Assembly (NCBI RefSeq): GCF_037392515.1
Contig: NC_090295.1
Coordinates: forward strand, 14,217,001-14,281,000
Direction: 5' to 3'
From: Haliotis asinina
Lineage: Eukaryota; Mollusca; Gastropoda; Lepetellida; Haliotidae
Length of the DNA: 64,000 nucleotides
Shown: in pieces, positions 34,697 to 47,640 of the stretch
How the letters are laid out: each line of letters starts with the position of its first letter
Position numbering within the stretch: position 1 is the stretch's first letter
Notes under the pieces: generated by a model
Seen by the model: only the letters and a program-made list of their open reading frames with translations
Told to the model about the DNA's origin: nothing
Databases searched by the model: none
Program-made: the position numbers and the translations under genes

Positions 34697-34710
34697 ATGA
34701 CTCAAGCAAA
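34697..34710 (+). CDS. PGD: 6-phosphogluconate dehydrogenase, first coding exon
   Basis: A 14-bp coding piece, ATGACTCAAGCAAA, is followed by a consensus 'gtgagt' donor. It encodes MTQA plus two bases of a Lys codon (phase 2) completed by the first base of the exon at 45203. The start is chosen because the join gives MTQAKGDIALIGLAVMGQ, aligned with the N terminus of animal PGD, which also starts a few residues before 'DIALIGLAVMG'. The 5' UTR is not defined. The next exon is 10.5 kb away. Confidence 0.85.
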
Positions 34711-35659
34711 GTGAGTATCCATATGATTTCTGCAGAACGTTTTAGCTGCTTCTAAGTGTCTCCCATGATGAATTTTAGTTCACTGTGCACGATGCATTCA
34801 GCTGCAGCCGGCGAGTGAATTTGCAGTGTCATCCTACTATATGACTATTAGCATGGGATTTGTTTCAAACAAATTCATGACATTGCGAAGAGATATTTTC
34901 TTGTTTCAGACATAATTTTTAAGACTGACAACTCTACAACATGTGATGACATTTTGATTTTAGTAAATATGAAACATGCAGTCATGCCTGTAAGGCTGTA
35001 TAACAGCTGATTAGAAACCAGAGGTCGGTATCAGCATGCTACACCAAGAGGTGACATTCATTTGTGAATTTTATTTTTAATTAACTATTTTCTTTCAAGA
35101 TGATTTCGTACATTTTTCAGTGAAGGCAATTTTAGTTTGGCCCAGATCTAGATGTATATTTTTTTCATGCTTCTGAAGCAAGTTTGACCCAGAGACTATG
35201 CACATATGGGTATATGGTGTTTGTTCCACTGTTAAAAAATAACATGCCTTCACTTTAGAATCGACATCAATATTTTTTTTCACTGAAATACAGAAGTTAA
35301 TCAAGTATTTTGTTGGCTGAAAAGTACCACAAACCACCAACTAATTTCCAACTGTTTAAGTTAATGAAACTCATCAGAACTTGTGCTAAATTCTGAATTA
35401 TGCTCAGTAAAATATTGTGCATATTATTCTGACAAAGCTCATTGATGCTCCAAGACTCCATTCTTTTTTTCATACTGGTAGTGATTGGTAAACTAGTGCT
35501 ATTGGTACATCATATAGCTATGAGAGACATCTCTCCAGTAACTGTGTATGGCAGATGTAGTTGTGATTTTCAGGTTTCACTTACTTGACTTAAAGTCCAT
35601 ATATATTTTTAACAGTTTATTGGCTGAAATGACCCCAAATGGGTTTGCTTAGAGCAGTA

Positions 35660-35880
35660 GTGCCAAATGGGCAAAATGCTTGTCAGAGGCAACTAACAGA
35701 ATTGGGTGGTCAGGCTCGTTAACTTGGTTGACACATTTTAATTTTTATCGGTTCCCAGATGTGCAGACCTATGCTCGTGCTGTTGATCACTGGTCCAGAC
35801 TCGATTATTTACAGACCTCTGACATATAGCTGGAATATTGCTGAGTGCGGCGTAGAACTAAATTCACTCACTCATTCACT
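35660..35880 (+). repeat. SINE family B copy, 5' damaged
   Basis: 'tgcttgtcagaggcaactaa', 'gggtggtcaggctcg', 'gctgttgatcactggtcc', 'atatagctggaatattgctg' and CTCACTCATTCAC. The head before the 'cttgtc' region is missing. Confidence 0.7.
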
Positions 35881-36079
35881 ATTGCTTGGTTAATGTCGTT
35901 CTAGAGGAGGAAGAGTCGAAAGGATGAGTCAGCCTTTTCAGCAATGACAGAGCTGTTTCCCAAGTCAAACACTAGTTCTTCTTTTGGAACCATATTTTCA
36001 AGCCTGTCTAATCTCTTTTAAAATCTGAGTTCATCTATTATGATGGATGATGGAAGGTTTTACTTTAAGTTCTTCATGG

Positions 36080-36300
36080 TGTTTTCCTTCAGAATGTCCT
36101 CTCCTTGTGAACATACCCTTGTGCTTTTTCCTGCAGAATGTCCTCTCCTTGTGAACATATACTAGTGTTTTTTCCTTCAGAATGTCCTCTCCTTGTGAAC
36201 ATATCTTCCTTCAGAATGTCCTCTCCTTGTGAACATATCCTAGTGCATTTTCCTTCAGAATGTCTTCTCCTTGTGAACATATCCTTGTGCTCTTCCATCA
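36080..36300. repeat. 44-bp tandem minisatellite, 5 copies
   Basis: 'cttcagaatgtcctctcc' plus 'ttgtgaacatatcc' recurs five times, mostly at about 44-bp spacing with one short unit. Frames open on both strands here are repeat translations. Confidence 0.9.
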
Positions 36301-36506
36301 GCCCATGCTGTGTGATTTGTTAATATTTCTTTATATCAGTAAGAAAAGAAATACTATACACAGGAATATATGCTTGATACTTCATACCATGATGTCTCAC
36401 AAGCGTTAACACCCAAAATAAATATGGTTATCAGCATTTCGTAATGAATCTTTTTCTTTGATTTGTTTTGATATGCTATTAACTCAAAAACAGTTCATGA
36501 AAATCA

Positions 36507-39500
36507 AATCTGGAGTTATAGCGAGCAGTATCTTAGCTACTTTTACACAGGGTTTCAGAGATCTCAAATCAATCAATTTCTTAACCACTTATCACTAATT
36601 TTAAATATGATTTATCTCAGATTGTTGAGTCTGTTTAATGTCTAAAATCACATGATTCAGCATACTTTTAGGCCTGAGATGGTCCAATGACTCGCCCTAT
36701 ACCTTTGCTCACTCCCCAAGAGCAGATTCAATAACCATGTTTTTTTGTCTTGAATACTGCTCCATTATCTGGAGTTATAGCGAGCAGTATCTTAGCTACT
36801 TTTACACAGGGTTTCAGAGATCTCAAATCAATCAATTTCTTAACCACTTATCAGTAATTTTAAATATGATTTATCTCAGATTGTTGAGTCTGTTTAATGT
36901 CTAAAATCACATGATTCAGCATACTTTTAGGCCTGAGATGGTCCAATGACTCGCCCTATACCTTTGCTCACTCCCCAAGAGCAGATTCAATAACCATGTT
37001 TTTTTGTCTTGAATACTGCTCCATTATCTGGAGTTATAGCGGGCAGTATCTTAGCTACTTTTACACAGGGTTTCAGAGATCTCAAATCAATCAATTTCTT
37101 AACCACTTATCACTAATTTTAAATATGATTTATCTCAGATTGTTGAGTCTGTTTAATGTCTAAAATCACATGATTCAGCATACTTTTAGGCCTGAGATGG
37201 TCCAATGACTCGCCCTATACCTTTGCTCACTCCCCAAGAGCAGATTCAATAACCATGTTTTTTTGTCTTGAATACTGCTCCATTATCTGGAGTTATAGCG
37301 AGCAGTATCTTAGCTACTTTTACACAGGGTTTCAGAGATCTCAAATCAATCAATTTCTTAACCACTTATCACTAATTTTAAATATGATTTATCTCAGATT
37401 GTTGAGTCTGTTTAATGTCTAAAATCACATGATTCAGCATACTTTTAGGCCTGAGATGGTCCAATGACTCGCCCTATACCTTTGCTCACTCCCCAAGAGC
37501 AGATTCAATAACCATGTTTTTTTGTCTTGAATACTGCTCCATTATCTGGAGTTATAGCGAGCAGTATCTTAGCTACTTTTACACAGGGTTTCAGAGATCT
37601 CAAATCAATCAATTTCTTAACCACTTATCACTAATTTTAAATATGATTTATCTCAGATTGTTGAGTCTGTTTAATGTCTAAAATCACATGATTCAGCATA
37701 CTTTTAGGCCTGAGATGGTCCAATGACTCGCCCTATACCTTTGCTCACTCCCCAAGAGCAGATTCAATAACCATGTTTTTTTGTCTTGAATACTGCTCCA
37801 TTATCTGGAGTTATAGCGAGCAGTATCTTAGCTACTTTTACACAGGGTTTCAGAGATCTCAAATCAATCAATTTCTTAACCACTTATCAGTAATTTTAAA
37901 TATGATTTATCTCAGATTGTTGAGTCTGTTTAATGTCTAAAATCACATGATTCAGCATACTTTTAGGCCTGAGATGGTCCAATGACTCGCCCTATACCTT
38001 TGCTCACTCCCCAAGAGCAGATTCAATAACCATGTTTTTTTGTCTTGAATACTGCTCCATTATCTGGAGTTATAGCGAGCAGTATCTTAGCTACTTTTAC
38101 ACAGGGTTTCAGAGATCTCAAATCAATCAATTTCTTAACCACTTATCAGTAATTTTAAATATGATTTATCTCAGATTGTTGAGTCTGTTTAATGTCTAAA
38201 ATCACATGATTCAGCATACTTTTAGGCCTGAGATGGTCCAATGACTCGCCCTATACCTTTGCTCACTCCCCAAGAGCAGATTCAATAACCATGTTTTTTT
38301 GTCTTGAATACTGCTCCATTATCTGGAGTTATAGCGAGCAGTATCTTAGCTACTTTTACACAGGGTTTCAGAGATCTCAAATCAATCAATTTCTTAACCA
38401 CTTATCACTAATTTTAAATATGATTTATCTCAGATTGTTGAGTCTGTTTAATGTCTAAAATCACATGATTCAGCATACTTTTAGGCCTGAGATGGTCCAA
38501 TGACTCGCCCTATACCTTTGCTCACTCCCCAAGAGCAGATTCAATAACCATGTTTTTTTGTCTTGAATACTGCTCCATTATCTGGAGTTATAGCGAGCAG
38601 TATCTTAGCTACTTTTACACAGGGTTTCAGAGATCTCAAATCAATCAATTTCTTAACCACTTATCAGTAATTTTAAATATGATTTATCTCAGATTGTTGA
38701 GTCTGTTTAATGTCTAAAATCACATGATTCAGCATACTTTTAGGCCTGAGATGGTCCAATGACTCGCCCTATACCTTTGCTCACTCCCCAAGAGCAGATT
38801 CAATAACCATGTTTTTTTGTCTTGAATACTGCTCCATTATCTGGAGTTATAGCGAGCAGTATCTTAGCTACTTTTACACAGGGTTTCAGAGATCTCAAAT
38901 CAATCAATTTCTTAACCACTTATCAGTAATTTTAAATATGATTTATCTCAGATTGTTGAGTCTGTTTAATGTCTAAAATCACATGATTCAGCATACTTTT
39001 AGGCCTGAGATGGTCCAATGACTCGCCCTATACCTTTGCTCACTCCCCAAGAGCAGATTCAATAACCATGTTTTTTTGTCTTGAATACTGCTCCATTATC
39101 TGGAGTTATAGCGAGCAGTATCTTAGCTACTTTTACACAGGGTTTCAGAGATCTCAAATCAATCAATTTCTTAACCACTTATCAGTAATTTTAAATATGA
39201 TTTATCTCAGATTGTTGAGTCTGTTTAATGTCTAAAATCACATGATTCAGCATACTTTTAGGCCTGAGATGGTCCAATGACTCGCCCTATACCTTTGCTC
39301 ACTCCCCAAGAGCAGATTCAATAACCATGTTTTTTTGTCTTGAATACTGCTCCATTATCTGGAGTTATAGCGAGCAGTATCTTAGCTACTTTTACACAGG
39401 GTTTCAGAGATCTCAAATCAATCAATTTCTTAACCACTTATCACTAATTTTAAATATGATTTATCTCAGATTGTTGAGTCTGTTTAATGTCTAAAATCAC

Positions 39501-40909
39501 ATGATTCAGCATACTTTTAGGCCTGAGATGGTCCAATGACTCTCCCTATACCTTTGCTCACTCCCCAAGAGCAGATTCAATAACCATGTTTTTTTGTCTT
39601 GAATACTGCTCCATTATCTGGAGTTATAGCGAGCAGTATCTTAGCTACTTTTACACAGGGTTTCAGAGATCTCAAATCAATCAATTTCTTAACCACTTAT
39701 CAGTAATTTTAAATATGATTTATCTCAGATTGTTGAGTCTGTTTAATGTCTAAAATCACATGATTCAGCATACTTTTAGGCCTGAGATGGTCCAATGACT
39801 CGCCCTATACCTTTGCTCACTCCCCAAGAGCAGATTCAATAACCATGTTTTTTTGTCTTGAATACTGCTCCATTATCTGGAGTTATAGCGAGCAGTATCT
39901 TAGCTACTTTTACACAGGGTTTCAGAGATCTCAAATCAATCAATTTCTTAACCACTTATCACTAATTTTAAATATGATTTATCTCAGATTGTTGAGTCTG
40001 TTTAATGTCTAAAATCACATGATTCAGCATACTTTTAGGCCTGAGATGGTCCAATGACTCGCCCTATACCTTTGCTCACTCCCCAAGAGCAGATTCAATA
40101 ACCATGTTTTTTTGTCTTGAATACTGCTCCATTATCTGGAGTTATAGCGAGCAGTATCTTAGCTACTTTTACACAGGGTTTCAGAGATCTCAAATCAATC
40201 AATTTCTTAACCACTTATCAGTAATTTTAAATATGATTTATCTCAGATTGTTGAGTCTGTTTAATGTCTAAAATCACATGATTCAGCATACTTTTAGGCC
40301 TGAGATGGTCCAATGACTCGCCCTATACCTTTGCTCACTCCCCAAGAGCAGATTCAATAACCATGTTTTTTTGTCTTGAATACTGCTCCATTATCTGGAG
40401 TTATAGCGAGCAGTATCTTAGCTACTTTTACACAGGGTTTCAGAGATCTCAAATCAATCAATTTCTTAACCACTTATCAGTAATTTTAAATATGATTTAT
40501 CTCAGATTGTTGAGTCTGTTTAATGTCTAAAATCACATGATTCAGCATACTTTTAGGCCTGAGATGGTCCAATGACTCGCCCTATACCTTTGCTCACTCC
40601 CCAAGAGCAGATTCAATAACCATGTTTTTTTGTCTTGAATACTGCTCCATTATCTGGAGTTATAGCGAGCAGTATCTTAGCTACTTTTACACAGGGTTTC
40701 AGAGATCTCAAATCAATCAATTTCTTAACCACTTATCACTAATTTTAAATATGATTTATCTCAGATTGTTGAGTCTGTTTAATGTCTAAAATCACATGAT
40801 TCAGCATACTTTTAGGCCTGAGATGGTCCAATGACTCGCCCTATACCTTTGCTCACTCCCCAAGAGCAGATTCAATAACCATGTTTTTTTGTCTTGAATA
40901 CTGCTCCAT
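36507..40909. repeat. 259-bp tandem satellite array, 17 copies
   Basis: The junction motif 'tggagttatagcgagcag' starts at 36511, 36770, 37029, 37288, 37547, 37806 and so on every 259 bp to 40655: seventeen units with no length change. The copies differ at very few sites; one C/G site ('cttatcactaa' or 'cttatcagtaa') reads C G C C C G G C G G G C G C G G C along the array, a G at 'gcgggcag' is private to copy 3, and 'tctccc' to copy 12. No open frame spans a unit. It lies in PGD intron 1. Confidence 0.98.
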
Positions 40910-41033
40910 CATCATAATGACTGCTCCCACTTTCTCTTGTATATGATGATATTCTATGGTGGAGCCGCGTGGCAAAAGATTTTACTGATGTCTGTTTTCA
41001 CAGCCAGAATTTCAGCATGATCCTTGAAAGCGT

Positions 41034-41209
41034 TGAGTGAGTGAGTTTAGTTTTATGCTGCTTTTATTTTTAGCAATATTCCAACTGTATCACAGCAGGG
41101 GACACCAGAAATTGGCTTCACACATTGTGCACAAGTGGGGATTTGAAGCCAGGTCTTCTGAGTCACGAGCCAATGCTTTACCCACATGCCTACTCCACCA
41201 ACTCCCATC
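41034..41209 (-). repeat. SINE family A, reverse-oriented copy
   Basis: On the minus strand: 'catgtgggtaaagcattgg' near the box A region, 'cttcaaatccccacttgtg', 'ccaatttctggtgtcccc', 'ttggaatattgct' and a tail ending CTCACTCA. Confidence 0.7.
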
Positions 41210-42960
41210 AATTAGGAAAACTGGTCTGATATCTGTAATCAGTCTTTTTCAGAACTGAATGTGAAATTGTTTTCAGCTCAGTTCAGTCGTCGTGCAAACT
41301 GTATGAATCTGTGTTTAAGTTAATTTGATGTGTATGTCTGGTAAGTTTCATTTAATTCTACAATTCTTGTACGCCTCTGACGTCATTAGTATTCAAAGAC
41401 ATTTGTGTAAATCAGAGCAAACAAAATTGCTGATTCTGATTGACAAACATTAAGGTAAACTGTGGCATGCTATGAATCAGGATATTGTTTAGTTTATGCT
41501 GATGCCATGACAGTGACACATCACAGCTCTCGTTTTCAAGTGCTGTCATACATGGGATCTTTTAAAAAGCATTTTAGACAGCACACAATTTTCATCTTTG
41601 GTGGTTTTCCTCAGACACATGCTGTCACTTTCATACTGACCTTTATGCAATTACATCAAACTGTGCAATTCACTGTAAGCAGGTATTATCTGAAGCATGT
41701 ATCTGTATCCAGACTAAATAAAGTAATTGAAACCACAATTTTATCTTCAATTTTATATGAAAGTCCTCAGTGTCAATACAGTCATGTCGTTTTCATTCTT
41801 TATGCATGACTATTCTCTTGTCAAATACATAACCAGATGCATGTTTCACTGCATATAACCTTGTTTCAAGGACAACATGATGCAAATGTTGTTATAGTTC
41901 ATTGTGAAATCCATGGTCTGATTCACACAGTTTGACAGAAAACTGTGATATATGAGAAACTGATAACCTTGTTTTGGGCATAGTGCTTCTTGTGGGGGAA
42001 CATTTATGCTCTGGTTGATTGCAGAGATTTAGTGGAAGGGTACTGATGACCTTCCGTCCGAGGCATCTGGGGAATTGTCTAGGATTCCATGTTCTGTTGC
42101 CTGGCAATATGTAAATGATGATTCATGTTAGTGCATGGGATACGTATCAACTGTTTATACTTACGGCAACATCATCAGTTTGAACTGTACAGGCAATTGG
42201 ATGGTCATGCTTTGTTAACACTTGTAAATCTTTCAAATATTCTGAAAAAGAATTTTCAGAATTTGAGCTAGCAATCCACCCTGTTTACACACAGGAAGTA
42301 GTGTTGTTTCACATTACATGCATCAGCATGACAAGACATATTGTCTATTTGTCTCAAAATGAAAACGATGAATTGCGCTTTTCTCCCTACAGTGGCAAAA
42401 GACTAAAAATATAAACTTGTACACGTGAGAACATGAAAAATTTCTTTGGAACGTCTGCAGATGTTGCATGGTAAAGTAACAAATGGCTGGGATTTTTGCA
42501 TACTCAGTATTGATTGTGTCATATTGACATTGTTTGGAGACAAATGGTCAGAAAGTAACTTGATTATTTTTCTGAGGCTTGATTTAGCGAAAACGGATAA
42601 GAGATTATTATGTAATTTCCCTGAGAGCAAATATATGTTGTAGAGCAACTCTTATGTGCCCGGCACTCTGCATTTTTTTTTCACTCAACACTATTTGAAT
42701 GCGTAGTTTACTTTATATGGAGGGAAATGAATGTTAGAACGTGCACATCATTATGACTTGGCATTATTGGGAAGGTTACTACCCCTGAGATGTTTGTTTT
42801 GCTAGTTTGTTGATCAATACAACTCAGCAATATTTTAGCTATGCTGTTGCAGTTTGTAAGTAATGAAATCTGTATCAGACTGGTGATCAACATAATGAGC
42901 ATCAGTCTATACATTTTGACAGAGATTGTTATGCCAAAGGATTATTATTTTAGGGGTGTG

Positions 42961-43101
42961 TGGATGTAGCCTAGTGGTTAAAGTGTTTGCTCATCATACT
43001 GAAAACTGGTGTTTGATTCCCCACATGGGTACAATGTGTAAAGTCCATTTATGGTGTCCATCATCGCGATATTGCTGAAATATTGTAAAAAGTGGTATAA
43101 A
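42961..43101 (+). repeat. SINE family A copy
   Basis: 'tagcctagtggttaaagtg' (box A), 'gtgtttgattccccacatgg' (box B and downstream), 'gatattgctgaaatattg', then no CTCA run. Confidence 0.75.
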
Positions 43102-44050
43102 GCTCAACTTGTTCATTTGTTATGAATTTCAATCAAAATTTTATTTTCTGACTCTCTTTTAATTGTTTTTCTTCTTTGTCAGAATGTTTGCTTTGAACTG
43201 TAATATTTAACTGGTTTCTTTATCCGAAATGTAAAATACAGAGACAATCACACTCAAGTATTTATTGTAGTGAAAAGAACAGAGTGTACTCATGAGTATC
43301 AAAATGGAGACTTTATTGCAGCTATGAGGAGCTCTAATTTAATCATGTCAATTAACGCTGGCCATGTCTGGCGGTTTGATCAATACCATGATGTCTCTAC
43401 CACCATGATATGTTTACAAATGAAGCAATTTCGGTTACTTCGGTATTGGCACACAGTGTGTCCATCATTTTTGCAACAGCTTGTTAGCTCGACAGACATT
43501 GATTTGGGGATGGTTTCACTATTTCCAACCATGGTTTTGAAAGATATCACTTACAGGCTCCTAAAATATGACAGCTTTAGAATTTCACTTTAAGACAACA
43601 GTTTTGCAGTTTTGTCAACAATAATGAGTACCTGAACGAACTGTTTCTTCATCCTATAATCTATTTATTTCACATGTTTGGTTGGTCATATCCAACATGA
43701 ATGTGCTGGATATGAATGGTAGTGTGTTACTATATGCTGATGATCTTTACTGGTTTTACTTTTAGATGGATCTTCTGTATTGTGGTTGTTATGATGTGTT
43801 AAATTCTTTGAAGAATGGTTAATTTCACAGGCAAAATAAGATATTCATATACAATTACAATATTCATATAAATGTATAAATATTCTTCCAAAAACATTGA
43901 AATGCTTGTAATGCCTGTTATATTCAAATGTTACGTTGATACGAGAAAAGACTTTTGACTCAAATTAGTTCTTGTTCAAGTTAGCATCTGTGTCCGTCTG
44001 TCTGGCCTTGTCTGTAACCTATATTCGCTCATATTAGCTCATTATCTGGT

Positions 44051-44312
44051 GAACCAGTGAAGATTCAGGTAGAATAGGCCTTCAGCAACCCATGCTTGAA
44101 AAAAAACACAACTATGCTTGTCGCACGAGGCAACTAATGAAATGCGGTAGTCAAGCATGCCCACTTGGTTGGCTCATGTCATCAGCTGCCAATTGCAGAT
44201 TGATGCTCATACTGTTGATCACTGGATTGTACGTTCTAGGCTTTATGGTTTACAGACTGCTGTGACAAAGTTGGAATATTGCAGAGTGGAACATAAAAGT
44301 AAACTCACTGAC
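44051..44312 (+). repeat. SINE family B, full-length diverged copy
   Basis: 'ccagtgaagattcaggtag', 'ccttcagcaacccatgcttg', 'actatgcttgtcgcacgagg', 'ctgttgatcactggattg', 'aagttggaatattgcagag', and CTCACTGACTCA. Confidence 0.7.
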
Positions 44313-45202
44313 TCATTGTGACTGTCTGGTGAGACTGGCTTTTAGATATACTTGTGCTGAAATACACTCCACATATTCCAAGTGGCAAGCTTGAGCTTGG
44401 TTACTGAAAAGGTTTTTTGGTGAAGACAACACTATTATAGGATGTTTACTGGTTAATAAGTTTGAGAGATCTGAGTGCTGTGTATCATAGTCTTTTGACA
44501 AATTATTTCAATTCAGTAAATCATCAAAATAAAGCTAAATAAAAACATCAAAGAAAGTGAATGATGTATGTATCACAGCTTTAAAATGTATAATTTTTTG
44601 ATTGACATACGGGGACATGTTTGACATCACACAAAGGACTTTCAATTTGTATGATGCAATAATATGTGAGAAAGGCAAAGTGCTTAATATTAATTTCTGA
44701 TGTTACAATATTTTTAGTCATCAACCATGAGGAAATGGCAAACTACTCAGTAATCACTATCATTGATGTATCATTGATTAAGAATTATTTATTTTAAAAA
44801 ATGATAACTATTTATGGAGGACTAATGTTGAATATTTGTGTTTCAGAAATCATGAATATATACTGAACAGCAAAAGAAATGCAACCCTGACATTTTATCT
44901 ATTTATTAAATAGAAGACATGACCATAAACACTTACTTTCATGACATTTTATTGTTTCAAAAAATTGCACTTCTTTAACTGTTGGTATATGTTAATCACT
45001 TGTGAATATTTCTGTAATGGTCACTGTAAACATTGGTGTTATAGTGTTTCAATAATCATGAATATGTTTCACAAATAAGTAGTTGTGCTCAAATAATTAT
45101 GAGTATCTGTGTTTAAAAGACCATCAGTTTTTGTGTTATCAAATGTTATCAGTGGTTATTTTCAATAATAGTGTTCAATAATGTTGTATACGTGTGTTTC
45201 AG

Positions 45203-45278
45203 AGGAGACATTGCCCTGATTGGGCTGGCTGTGATGGGTCAGAATCTCATCCTCAACATGAATGACCGTGGATTTACA
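45203..45278 (+). CDS. PGD: 6-phosphogluconate dehydrogenase, second coding exon
   Basis: A 76-bp exon lies between acceptor 'gtgtttcag' and donor 'gtaagt'. With exon 1 it gives 30 codons, ending in phase 0. It encodes GDIALIGLAVMGQNLILNMN and then DRGFT: the N-terminal Rossmann strand and the GLAVMGQNL nucleotide-binding loop, virtually invariant in PGD. The cytosolic enzyme oxidises 6-phosphogluconate to ribulose 5-phosphate and CO2 with NADP+, the third step of the oxidative pentose phosphate pathway, supplying NADPH. Confidence 0.96.
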
Positions 45279-45320
45279 GTAAGTATGTGTGTGTGCAGCA
45301 CTAGTAGGGTGCTAAGTCCC

Positions 45321-45430
45321 GGGACCTAGATTTTTTAAGCTCTCTTAGCGCTAAGGTAGTCATAAGTGTCATACATTAACATTAACTTACGACTATCTTC
45401 GCGCTGAGAGATCTTAGAAAATCTAGGCCC
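45321..45430. mobile_element. Foldback MITE, 'GGGCCTAGATTTT' family, copy 3
   Basis: The 110-bp unit begins GGGACCTAGATTTTTTAAGC and ends 'agaaaatctaggccc', with 'ttagcgctaagg' and 'cttcgcgctgag' on the arms. Only 42 bp after PGD exon 2. Confidence 0.7.
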
Positions 45431-46795
45431 TGGTGTCACCCGTTTATCTTTTAAGAGTTAGTCTATTCAACAGGTAGCCAAGTTGCCTTTGGTGCCACAG
45501 CTCGTTTGCAGAGCTGCATTCCATGGTCATACCATATACCTGTGATCACAGGATTGTGTATTGGGGTCAGCATAGGTAACAAATGTCCAAACTGTCCTTA
45601 CGATACCATAGACCCCCAGTGACCCATGTCTGTCTCCCTGTTGGACATCAGGAAAAAGTTCTTCCAACTGAATATTTGGGTAGAATAATTTCCCATATTA
45701 CTATTAAATACTATGTCGACTATACTTTCAATCGTACCAGAAGGTGAAATCTCTGAAACAAAAGGAACTTTAACAAGAGGCTAATGCAGAGATGGAACTT
45801 GATACAAAGTAGATCACCTACCCTTAAAAATAGACTCCAAACTAGCTGCTTCCGCCAGCTTACCAGTGAGTAATTATAAAACAGCGCAAGTGTTATTGTT
45901 AACGCAGGCCAGTTCTGTAATGATAAAGTTTTATATGTAAGTTTAAAATAGTGAAGTTCAACACATTGAAACAACATATATATTTACACACCGTTACATT
46001 GTGATAAGGAATTTTTGACTAAATGAATCCATGATGGTTCCAAGATGTTACCAGTGTGAATGACAGAATAGTTCATGGCTACTGCTCCCAATGTGTTCAG
46101 CCACCTGTTGGCATGGGAGATCTGATAATTTACAGAAAGCCTCTGCAGCATTGCTGACTTCAGCATAAATCATTCGTTCTAGTCTAGTATCCTGTCATTA
46201 TGTGGGTTATGTAGGCTTGTGTTGCTGATGTTGTGAGGTGCATATTCAGTGACAGAAATTAACCATAATTTTAGACAGGCCCTTTGGGCCAGTCGACATA
46301 AAAACTTTCTGGCTCAAGCTCTTTTCTACTGGCTCAGTTAAATATAAATGATTTAGTAAAAACTCATTTTATATTAACCAACTGTAGAGAGGCAAACACA
46401 TTAAAATTATGGTGAGGTTTTTTATCAGTCATCAGAAGAGAGGATATATATGGAAGTCTTTCCACGTTTATAATCAGCAATGTCACATACTCTTGTTGCC
46501 CACCGTGTGACCAGTAGCATGGTTCTAATTCACCCAGACAAACTTCTACTTGCCTCGGGCCTCAGGGTGAATGTTAATTTCTATCACTGCATATGTTAGT
46601 CCGATTTGCCTAACCCAGAACTGACTGTATGTGATTGGACTTATAATAACCTAGTCTGTCTACCAGTCCCTGAACTGTTGCCATGTAGCTGTTATGTTGC
46701 TCAGTGCAAAGTAAACAACAAAAAGTCCCTAAAACACAACATTTTCTCTTCCGCCCAGCCCTTTCTACAACACAAAATGAAGTAAGTCAAGATTT

Positions 46796-47011
46796 CCTCA
46801 GGTTCTGGTTCTGGTTCTGGCTGTGGCTTAGGTTCAGATTCTGGTTCATATTCAGTGTGCAGACACTGGTTCAGGTTCAGGTTCTGACTCTGGCTCTAGC
46901 TCTGGCATTGGTACTGGTTCTGGATCTGGTTCTGGATCTGGTTCAGGCTGTGAATCAGGTTTAGGTTTAGGTTCTGGTTCTGGTCCAGATTCAGGTTCTA
47001 GTTCTGGCTGT

Positions 47012-47061
<50 letters not shown>

Positions 47062-47225
47062 TTCAGGCTCGGGCTCAGGTTGTGGTTGTGGCTGTGGCTC
47101 AGGTTCTGGATCTGGTTCAGGTTCAGATTCAGAATCTGGTTCAGCTTCAGCTTCAGGTTCTGGCTGTGGCTCTGGCTTTGGCTCTGGCTCTGGTTCAGGT
47201 TCAGAATCTGGTTCAGGTTCTGGCC
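46796..47225. repeat. Hexanucleotide minisatellite, GG every 6 bp
   Basis: Variants of GGTTCT, GGTTCA, GGCTCA and GGCTGT run for about 430 bp with few interruptions, including roughly eight clean GGCTCA units near 47018-47060. All three forward frames and one reverse frame stay open for stretches (Gln-Ala, Trp-Leu or Leu-Asn repeats), an effect of the period; there is no splice or protein context. Confidence 0.9.
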
Positions 47226-47640
47226 CATGGCCCCTGCTTTTGCCAATCCCTGCTTCTTAACTACCATAACTGTGATAAAACATATGACAGACAGTAGTTG
47301 GTTGACCATTGGTGTATGTCATTCAGAATTGGGTTTGAACATATTGAAGTTTTGGATACCAAAATAAATTAGTGTTTTTCACATGTAAATTTAGTTTGAC
47401 TAGGTCATTTTGGTGGCCATGAGATGATTGTACATTGGTAGGATTATTATGGATCATGTAACCATGGTAATTGACCAAGGATCTGAAATATTTGGTCAGA
47501 AATATTTGGCCAGGAACCGTTATAAAACATTTTAATGTTGGTTTAGTTCAAGAGTCAGTGGTCTTGGAATTCATGCAGATTTGGCCGTTTTGGCTCAAGA
47601 AATCCTTTTTTTTTTTTTAATGAAGGGTTCTTATCATGGA

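Larger units (their letters stand above)
34711..45202 (+). other. PGD: PGD intron 1
   Basis: GT..AG intron of 10.5 kb, phase 2. It holds a family B SINE (35660), a 44-bp minisatellite (36080-36300), the 259-bp tandem array (36507-40909), family A SINEs (41034 reverse, 42961 forward) and a family B SINE (44051). Open frames at 41462-41809 and 43270-43593 show no domain, so I do not call genes. Confidence 0.85.

Noticed and set aside
36507..40909. CRISPR array
   Set aside because: Units are contiguous 259-bp repeats with no spacers, in a eukaryotic intron.
41462..43593. Open frames of 115 and 107 codons in PGD intron 1
   Set aside because: No recognisable motif or neighbouring coding exon; lengths expected by chance in 64 kb.
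47010..47367. Gln-Ala-rich and Trp-Leu-rich open frames
   Set aside because: Translations of the 6-bp repeat; several frames are open at once because the period is a multiple of three.
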